Positions 1-5,508 of a stretch of DNA of 14,030 nucleotides are shown piece by piece. The notes under the pieces were generated by a model, which made no database searches, had not been told where the DNA came from, and was given only the letters and a program-made list of their open reading frames with translations. Position 1 is the stretch's first letter, and each line of letters begins with the position of its first letter. Source of the DNA: Fusobacteriales bacterium (GTDB lineage: Bacteria > Fusobacteriota > Fusobacteriia > Fusobacteriales > Leptotrichiaceae); contig JAITVW010000023.1 in NCBI GenBank assembly GCA_031285605.1, positions 1 through 14,030 on the forward strand, in the 5' to 3' direction. A program made the translations under genes and the position numbers.

Positions 1-431
1 CTGTTTTCATTTTTGAACGGCATTAAAATAAGCATTTTATCATTTTTTTCAGAGAATTGGGACAAACCGCAACGAAAAAAATTAACTGTATACTCCAGAT
101 CTTTTTTTGAGAAAAAAATAGTCTTGCTCTTTCCGGTACTTCCGCTGGTATTGATATGTACTATCCTTTCTATATCACTAATTGAAACACATAACATTTT
201 TTTATAATTTTCCCTGATGTCATCTTCACTGGTAAAAGGGATATTTTCTATATCGTTAAGACATTTTATATTCTTGATATCCTTTAGTTTTTTTGAATAA
301 AAATCAGATTTTTTAGACTGTTCAATTATTTCATTGAATTTTTTTATAGTATAATTTACTATATCATTTTCTGATAAAACTTTATTTCCATTTATATTTT
401 CAGTAATATATCTGCTAAGCACATTATTCAT
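1..431 (-). CDS. Acyl-adenylate/CoA ligase (phenylacetate-CoA ligase-like), N-terminal part
   Basis: Only the first 143 residues are inside the window; the gene runs off the left edge. Residues 95-103 read TSGSTGKSK, the phosphate-binding A3 motif of the ANL superfamily (adenylate-forming acyl-CoA synthetases). The helical N-terminus, with a 'F-T-S-E-D-D-I-R' stretch near residue 66, resembles PaaK-type phenylacetate-CoA ligases. Family members make an acyl-AMP from a carboxylate and ATP and then usually the CoA thioester. The ATG lies 3 nt after the TGA of the upstream radical SAM gene, and the ribosome site (AGGGGTG) sits in that gene's last codons, so the two are probably translationally coupled. 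The position matches the AMP-dependent ligase of the DVU_1553 type that I remember next to similar Mop cassettes. The adenylation domain call is firm; the substrate is unknown. Confidence 0.82.
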   Translation of the reverse strand, partial: MNNVLSRYITENINGNKVLSENDIVNYTIKKFNEIIEQSKKSDFYSKKLKDIKNIKCLNDIENIPFTSEDDIRENYKKMLCVSISDIERIVHINTSGSTGKSKTIFFSKKDLEYTVNFFRCGLSQFSEKNDKMLILMPFKNEN

Positions 432-434
432 ACT

Positions 435-1778
435 TCACCCCTGCTGTTTAAAAGCTTTTCTGTATAAGCTTTTTCCTGACAAGGAGGTAAGATTATAAGC
501 ACAAAAAGGTATAAGCCCGCTGTTTTGACTTACAGTATGGATATAACACTTTTGCAGTCTGTCTATGTCAAGATTCCAGACATCCTGAAACGCCATTCCC
601 GAAATAGATATTTTATTATTATTGATTTTATCAAGAAAGCTGTCAATTGACTGTAAGTTAAAGCCGTTTTTTTCCTTGACAGAGCTGCTCTCGAATTTCA
701 TCATGGACCATTTTCCGGCAACGGATTTTCTGGCTGACTGGCTGGAGCAGCAGCTGTTGCTCTTTAATTTAACCGGCCTGATTTCATCATTTTCTTTAAA
801 AAAGTCACCGTGAAAAGAGCAGAGTGAATGCTCTGCACTTCCGGATTCAAAATCCTTTATTTTCATTTTCCCGTTTGTTTGTTTTTCTATTTCTTCCAAA
901 ATTTTATAAATAGTCATTCTGTCTTCATTGTCAGGAGCTTTTTCATATCTTCCGAAAAAACTCATCGGCTGAAAATGGACGCTTCTTATATGAGGTATAT
1001 TATCTGCGGCAAAATTAATAATATCTCCGATTTCCTTATCATTAATTCCTTTTTTCACAGTAGGAACCAATACTACACCGATATTTAATTTTTTACAGTT
1101 TTCTATAGCCTGTAATTTTTTATCCAGAATATTTTTTCCTCTGAGATATTCAAAAGTGCTGTCAGAAAAACCGTCAAACTGCAAAAATACAGTATTTAAG
1201 CCGGAATCAGCCAGTTTTTTTAAATACGTCATATCTTCGCCTATTCTTATTCCGTTTGTATTCAGCTGAAAAAAGTCAAATCCCTTGTTTTTCCCGAGCT
1301 TTATTATCTCATCCAGATCATGTCTCAATGTGGGTTCACCGCCGGAAAGCTGAATATTAAACGGACCTCCTGATTCCAAAAGCATTTCATACCATTCACT
1401 TATTTTTTCCAGTGACGGGTCTGAAGAAATCCCACTTCCTGCTTTTGAAAAACAAACAGGACAGTTTAAATTACATCTGTCGGTTACTTCCAGTAAAACA
1501 CAGCATGTTGCCTGTCTGTGGCTTTCACAGATTCCACAGTCAAAAGGACAGCCGGCTTTGATTTTTTTGGTATTCAGAGGTTTATCCTTGTTTGAATCAG
1601 GCTTATAAAACTGTCTGAAATGACCTTCATTATCCCAGACAAGAGTTTTGAAACTGCCGTGTAAATCACATTCTTTAAATAAATATACTTTTCCGTCTTC
1701 GGCAGTATAATCAGCCGAAATTTTTTTCAGACATACCGGACATAAACTTTTGGTTGTTGCTATAATATTATTTTCCAT
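435..1778 (-). CDS. Cys-rich radical SAM protein of the Mop cassette (TrsS/DVU_1554-like)
   Basis: 447 residues. The radical SAM cluster motif CxxxCxxC is C102-C106-C109 (CNLNCPVC), followed by a 'SGGEPTLR' glycine-rich SAM motif near residue 145. In front of it lie C13PVC16, C37, C77-C81-C84 and a C92C93 pair, so the N-terminus probably carries an extra metal or Fe-S site. A Cys-Cys pair near residue 345 and a C-terminal 'GLIPFCAYN' add more ligands. Such N-terminal Cys sets with a mid-protein radical SAM core resemble the MJ0619-like group. In this cassette, relatives are called radical SAM (seleno)protein TrsS, as I recall; here C13-P-V-C16 are ordinary cysteines and no in-frame TGA occurs. 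Start ATG at 1778 has GGGAGATC five bases upstream. The next gene begins 3 nt after the stop. The reaction is unknown: SAM-dependent radical chemistry is expected from the family, and the substrate cannot be read from sequence. Confidence 0.85.
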   Translation of the reverse strand: MENNIIATTKSLCPVCLKKISADYTAEDGKVYLFKECDLHGSFKTLVWDNEGHFRQFYKPDSNKDKPLNTKKIKAGCPFDCGICESHRQATCCVLLEVTDRCNLNCPVCFSKAGSGISSDPSLEKISEWYEMLLESGGPFNIQLSGGEPTLRHDLDEIIKLGKNKGFDFFQLNTNGIRIGEDMTYLKKLADSGLNTVFLQFDGFSDSTFEYLRGKNILDKKLQAIENCKKLNIGVVLVPTVKKGINDKEIGDIINFAADNIPHIRSVHFQPMSFFGRYEKAPDNEDRMTIYKILEEIEKQTNGKMKIKDFESGSAEHSLCSFHGDFFKENDEIRPVKLKSNSCCSSQSARKSVAGKWSMMKFESSSVKEKNGFNLQSIDSFLDKINNNKISISGMAFQDVWNLDIDRLQKCYIHTVSQNSGLIPFCAYNLTSLSGKSLYRKAFKQQG

Positions 1779-1790
1779 TTGATCTCCCTG

Positions 1791-1828
1791 CAGTAACAGT
1801 ATCTTATTTATGGTCAGATACTGTACTG
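1791..1828 (-). promoter_or_regulatory. Bulged hairpin in the intercistronic gap before the radical SAM gene
   Basis: CAGT-A-ACAGTATCT (1791-1804) pairs with AGATACTGTACTG (1816-1828): 13 base pairs with a single bulged A and an 11-nt loop. In the minus-strand mRNA the hairpin ends directly against the radical SAM ribosome site GGGAGATC (about 1783-1790). No U-run follows, so it is not a standard terminator. It could stabilise or process the transcript, or tune translation of the downstream gene. Confidence 0.6.
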
Positions 1829-1837
1829 ACTGTAAAT

Positions 1838-2248
1838 TTATTCATATAAATCAATATTATGCTCTTCTAAAAGAGACAATATTTTTAAGAAAGATTCTTT
1901 CAGCATTATAGGACAAACCTCTCTTTTTTCCTTAGGATCCAGAATTTTGCATTCTACAGAACCATATGTATTTTCAAACCATTCTACAAATTCTTTTATT
2001 ATCTCCTCAAATTTTTGATGTTCTTCGGGCGAATCATCCTTAGCGAGAAGGTTTACTGCTATGGCACCTCCTGTGACAATACCGCATATTTTACCTGTGT
2101 GAAGACCTTCGCCCAGTGAATATAATACCTTGGCAAGCTCTTCATTATCTTCTTTCTGTGTGATTTCCTGCATAAGCTTATACATTATCTGGGTACAGTT
2201 TTTATTTTCATTGGCAAGATTAGCTGTCATAATATCTATCTCATCCAT
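1838..2248 (-). CDS. C-GCAxxG-C-C family protein (DVU_1555-like)
   Basis: 136 residues, mostly helical, with four cysteines in the family pattern: C18 in an early helix, C55 in 'GKICGIVTGGAIAVNLL', C100 in 'YGSVEC', and C112 in 'VCPIML'. The glycine-rich C55 segment corresponds to the GCAxxG signature, although its exact letters (C-G-I-V-T-G) deviate from the name motif. Members are small cytoplasmic proteins, often beside redox genes and sometimes selenoproteins; their biochemistry is unsettled. ATG at 2248 is preceded by AAGGAG, which overlaps the stop region of the methyltransferase gene 12 nt upstream, so it is a clear operon member. The 59-nt gap after it holds a strong hairpin. A metal- or cluster-binding or thiol-redox role in the cassette is inference. 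Confidence 0.75.
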   Translation of the reverse strand: MDEIDIMTANLANENKNCTQIMYKLMQEITQKEDNEELAKVLYSLGEGLHTGKICGIVTGGAIAVNLLAKDDSPEEHQKFEEIIKEFVEWFENTYGSVECKILDPKEKREVCPIMLKESFLKILSLLEEHNIDLYE

Positions 2249-2260
2249 ATAATTTTCTCC

Positions 2261-2893
2261 TTATATTTTTTTTGCTATTATTGAAAAATAGCCGATTTCC
2301 TTTCCTTCATAACCATCAGGGATACAATCCGCTATACAGCAGCTGCGGTTTTCCCATAAAGCTTTCAGATAAAATTCTTTCAGAGCACTGGTATTATCCT
2401 CATAATATATAATCTCAAAGCCTGATTTATTTAAAGTCTCTATCCAGTCATCAAAAGTAAAAAAAATGTCAGCCTCTGTTTTTACCGGTGCTGTTATATC
2501 ATTAATAATAAAAATTCCTCCGCATTTTAGAAAAGAGTGTATTTTATTAATAATTTCCCGTTTATTTTCAAGAGATGCAATAACACATTCACTGATAACT
2601 CCGTCCAGCTTATTTTGAAGCTCTAGATTCTCCATATTTTCCAAGACAAAAAACTCTGCTTTCGGGCATCTTAAAACAGCTCTTTTTATTAATAATTCGG
2701 ATTTATCTGTCCCGATAACACTAAACTGTTTGTTAATAAGATATTCGGCAGTATGACCTTCTCCGCAGCCAAAATCCATTATTAGACCGCTTTTCAGAGC
2801 GGAAATATCCAGCAGTCTTTTGGTAAGCTCCATTCCTCCGGGTCTCATAGGAACAGACTTATCCCAGATATCATCTTCATATAAATTATTCAT
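2261..2893 (-). CDS. SAM-dependent methyltransferase of the Mop cassette (DVU_1556-like)
   Basis: 210 residues with a class I Rossmann methyltransferase fold. Motif I is I38-MDFGCGEG-46, and the acidic end of strand 2 is the D of 'VIGTDKSE'. A later 'GGIFIINDI' segment fits post-motif III, and the chain ends in a typical beta strand ('GYFSIIAKKI'). A 'SECVIASL' stretch sits where class I enzymes place the motif II strand. Two adjacent cysteines near residues 186-187 ('SCCIADC') are unusual. The ATG directly abuts the TAA of the preceding gene (TAAATG), with GAGG about eight bases upstream, implying translational coupling. The methyl acceptor is unknown; placement suggests a small molecule or a cassette protein. 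Confidence 0.85.
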   Translation of the reverse strand: MNNLYEDDIWDKSVPMRPGGMELTKRLLDISALKSGLIMDFGCGEGHTAEYLINKQFSVIGTDKSELLIKRAVLRCPKAEFFVLENMENLELQNKLDGVISECVIASLENKREIINKIHSFLKCGGIFIINDITAPVKTEADIFFTFDDWIETLNKSGFEIIYYEDNTSALKEFYLKALWENRSCCIADCIPDGYEGKEIGYFSIIAKKI

Positions 2894-3118
2894 TTATTTA
2901 TCCTCTAATGATTTTTCCACATGGAGCATTTTACCGAGAGCCAGCTCTTCGGGAATAAAAACCATTCCGCATTCAGGACATTTGGGCAGTTCCACGGGAA
3001 AGCCGTTTCCCAGATATTCCAGACTTACAGGCCCGATGATTAAGTTTACATTGCATTTGCTGCAAACCAAATCAGTATAGTCATTTTCCGGTTCAGCATT
3101 ATTTTTCTTTACCTGCAT
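2894..3118 (-). CDS. Small double-CxxC redox/zinc-ribbon protein (DVU_1557-like)
   Basis: 74 residues with two CxxC pairs, C19-S-K-C22 and C47-P-E-C50, separated by 24 residues. This is the layout of a rubredoxin-like or zinc-ribbon knuckle. The second pair is followed by 'GMVFIPEELALGKM', a segment I associate with the DVU_1557 family of redox proteins beside Mop genes. With four Cys it could bind one Fe (electron carrier) or one Zn (structural). ATG at 3118 has AAAGGAGA upstream; the gap to the preceding gene is 13 nt and its stop touches the methyltransferase start. It is absent from generic gene sets, so the cassette context is the main guide to its role as an electron shuttle or protein partner, which remains inference. 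Confidence 0.75.
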   Translation of the reverse strand: MQVKKNNAEPENDYTDLVCSKCNVNLIIGPVSLEYLGNGFPVELPKCPECGMVFIPEELALGKMLHVEKSLEDK

Positions 3119-3131
3119 AAATATATCTCCT

Positions 3132-5423
3132 TTACTTGTTAATAAAAGTCATTCTGTGGGTATAGGCATTCAAAATCTTGTATCCGTCCTCAAATTTAAT
3201 ATATTTTACCCAGAAAGTAACATTATTAGGTCTGAAACTGGTAATAAAACAAGATTCCTTCGGATCAATGAAATATACATTTTTTTCGTTTGCATTAATA
3301 ACAGCCTTTTGAATATCTGTTTTTAAAATCATTCTGTCTTCCATTATTTTTTCTAAATCTTCATCTATAAAAATTTTACAGTCCAATTCTTCTGTTCCTT
3401 TCTCATTCCAGTATTTTTTAAGAAATAAATTTTTTATTCTTTTTCTGTTTTCCTGTCTTTCTGACCATGTGGGCCATTTATGATGATTGTTATCCTGACC
3501 GTAAATGAGTTCAAGAAAGTGATATGAATTTTTGTTTTGTTTCAAAAATCTGTCCCGACAATTTACACAATATGCCAGTATTTCATTTTCAGAGTCTTCT
3601 ATAATTCTGTCGGTAACTTTTACAGCAGTTTCTTTATCTGCAAAAGGCATTAAGCCGCCGTATCCGCAGCACGAAGTTATTTCTTTGGTATATTTTTTTT
3701 CAGTTATTTCATGACCAAGATTTTTTCCCAAATTTCTTATATTTTCCTGTATATTCGTGTCAAATCTTGCAGAACAGGCATCATGTATGGTTAATTTTTT
3801 ACTTTTAAAGTCAGTATGTACGGGAATGGTTTTATTAGAATAAAGCTCCCATATTCCCACAGCTTCAAGACCGTAATATTCCTTGAAAACAGAGATGCAT
3901 GTAGGACATGCAGATATTATTTTCGGATTTCCCAGTTTTTCTATTTCATTTTTCAGTTTATTAACAGTATTATAAAAGATTTCGGTATTTCCCGACCAGT
4001 TTGCCATTATTCCGCAGCATGAGAATAATACACCGACTCCGCCGCTGAGATTTCGGCATAAATCATCATAAACTTTTTCCAGCAGTTCAGGCTCAGAGGC
4101 GGCCAGCTGACAGCTTGGGAAAAATAAATACTCGCTGTTTTCTGTTCCGCTTTGATGTTTTGCAAGAAAAAAATCTTCACTGCCGCTGTAATCCATGTCA
4201 AGAAGTGCAAATTCAAAGGCTGACGGAGGCATTTTACCGCTTTCCACCATCAATTTTCTTGCTGCAAGAAAAATTTCCGACATATCTACGTTATTTGGGC
4301 AGATACTTTTACACTGTCCGCATAAATTACATGAATTTATCATTTTATTGGCATGATGGGTTCCCATGGCAATAGATAAATTATTATATACTTCTCTTAT
4401 ATACTTTTTGGGATAAGATTTATAACTTTTCATGAATTCACAGCCTTTGACACACTCCATACATTCACATTTCAGACATCTTTTGCTTTCTTTGACAGCA
4501 TCTTCTTTCGTAAGAACGGGAGAATCAAGGAAAGAGCTTGCTTCACAGGCGATATTATCTGTATTTGTAAATAAGCCGGATTCATAAGGACCTTCTTTCT
4601 CTCTTCCTGCTGTTACGGAAACGCCTTTTAAAACTCTTTCTATTGTAGTAGCGGCACTCTTTCCGTCATATACTTTGACAATAACAGTGTCTGTATCATA
4701 ATCCAGCCTGCTGCCTGTTACTATCTTTGTATTCTCAATGAGGAGGGTTTCTTTATCAGATTTATTAAACAAGGCGGATTTGCATGAAATATAAACTATA
4801 TCAGCACCTGTATCAGATATGAAACTGTTTATTTTATCAATATTATCCAAGGGAACCTGATGATTATACATAACCTTCACAGGGTATCTCAAAAGCTCAT
4901 GTATATCGCTTTCCAAATCTTCGGCAGAAATTCCATTACCGATATAATTACGAAGACTTCCTCCGAAGTTGCCTGATTTCTCATAAATAACTACCTGATA
5001 CCCCTTTCTTGCCAGTTCGTTTGCAGCTGTCATAGCTCTTAATCCGCTGCCTGCAATAACCACTTTTTTTTGTATTTTTGGAAGAAATGCCGGTATCTTT
5101 TGTTCTGTATATGCAAATTTTACAATGGCTTCTTCCAGTTTCCTTATCTCGATACTTCCCCCGAGTCCGTTTCTTTTACACTTATTTTTACACGGTTCAT
5201 GACAAAGGCTGGAAATAATTTTCGGAAATAATACTGACTTTTTATAAAGAGCATAGGCTTTGGCAAAATCTCCGTTATCTGTCAAATGGGATATTTCCCT
5301 TACATCAACATGCATAGGGCATAAAGAACTACAAAAAGGAACCTGTTCCTGAGTGCAGAGTACTTCAATTTTTTGCATTACCTCCTGATTTGTAAAATTT
5401 TTATAATTATCTAAAAAGCTCAT
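3132..5423 (-). CDS. Flavin/Fe-S oxidoreductase with GltD-like, dicluster and HdrB-like CCG domains
   Basis: 763 residues. I start it at ATG 5423, preceded by AAGGGGG, rather than at an ATG 60 nt upstream that would add 20 residues and overlap a hairpin. Order of parts: GltD/DPYD-type Fe-S domain (C23, C31, C35; then CHEPCKNKCKR at 74-84); an FAD-type Rossmann motif near 121-150 (VVIAGSGLRA, with the third Gly replaced by Ala); a short central region with no second nucleotide-binding motif that I can see; two [4Fe-4S] sets around 320-385 (including CNLCGQCKSICP); two CCG domains around 430-530 and 550-650, each with CCG and a later CxxC, as in HdrB/GlpC; and a C-terminal tail of about 110 residues. 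It probably moves electrons between flavin and Fe-S centres for the upstream Mop. I recall such proteins as 'pyridine nucleotide-disulfide oxidoreductase/dicluster-binding protein'. Confidence 0.87.
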   Translation of the reverse strand: MSFLDNYKNFTNQEVMQKIEVLCTQEQVPFCSSLCPMHVDVREISHLTDNGDFAKAYALYKKSVLFPKIISSLCHEPCKNKCKRNGLGGSIEIRKLEEAIVKFAYTEQKIPAFLPKIQKKVVIAGSGLRAMTAANELARKGYQVVIYEKSGNFGGSLRNYIGNGISAEDLESDIHELLRYPVKVMYNHQVPLDNIDKINSFISDTGADIVYISCKSALFNKSDKETLLIENTKIVTGSRLDYDTDTVIVKVYDGKSAATTIERVLKGVSVTAGREKEGPYESGLFTNTDNIACEASSFLDSPVLTKEDAVKESKRCLKCECMECVKGCEFMKSYKSYPKKYIREVYNNLSIAMGTHHANKMINSCNLCGQCKSICPNNVDMSEIFLAARKLMVESGKMPPSAFEFALLDMDYSGSEDFFLAKHQSGTENSEYLFFPSCQLAASEPELLEKVYDDLCRNLSGGVGVLFSCCGIMANWSGNTEIFYNTVNKLKNEIEKLGNPKIISACPTCISVFKEYYGLEAVGIWELYSNKTIPVHTDFKSKKLTIHDACSARFDTNIQENIRNLGKNLGHEITEKKYTKEITSCCGYGGLMPFADKETAVKVTDRIIEDSENEILAYCVNCRDRFLKQNKNSYHFLELIYGQDNNHHKWPTWSERQENRKRIKNLFLKKYWNEKGTEELDCKIFIDEDLEKIMEDRMILKTDIQKAVINANEKNVYFIDPKESCFITSFRPNNVTFWVKYIKFEDGYKILNAYTHRMTFINK

Positions 5424-5461
5424 TTTCTGCCCCCTTAGCTGTATTTTATAATTAAAGCCGT

Positions 5462-5496
5462 AAAAAGTGCTGTAATTACACAAAACAGCACTTTTT
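5462..5496 (-). terminator. Perfect 11-bp hairpin with U-run between mop and the next gene
   Basis: AAAAAGTGCTG (5462-5472) and CAGCACTTTTT (5486-5496) are perfect reverse complements around a 13-nt loop. Because the stem is flanked by A and T runs it has terminator form in both directions. It lies in the 85-nt gap between the mop stop (5509) and the start of the 763-residue gene (5423). As an intra-operon partial terminator it would make mop mRNA more abundant than the accessory genes. The TTTTT run is short, so read-through is likely. Confidence 0.7.
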
Positions 5497-5508
5497 ATGA
5501 CAGTCTGT

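Noticed and set aside
435..1778. Possible selenocysteine in the radical SAM protein
   Set aside because: The N-terminal CxxC uses TGC/TGT codons and there is no in-frame TGA before the natural stop.
5424..5483. Upstream ATG for the 763-residue oxidoreductase
   Set aside because: The extra 20 residues overlap the intercistronic hairpin and lack a good ribosome site, whereas ATG 5423 has AAGGGGG at the right distance.
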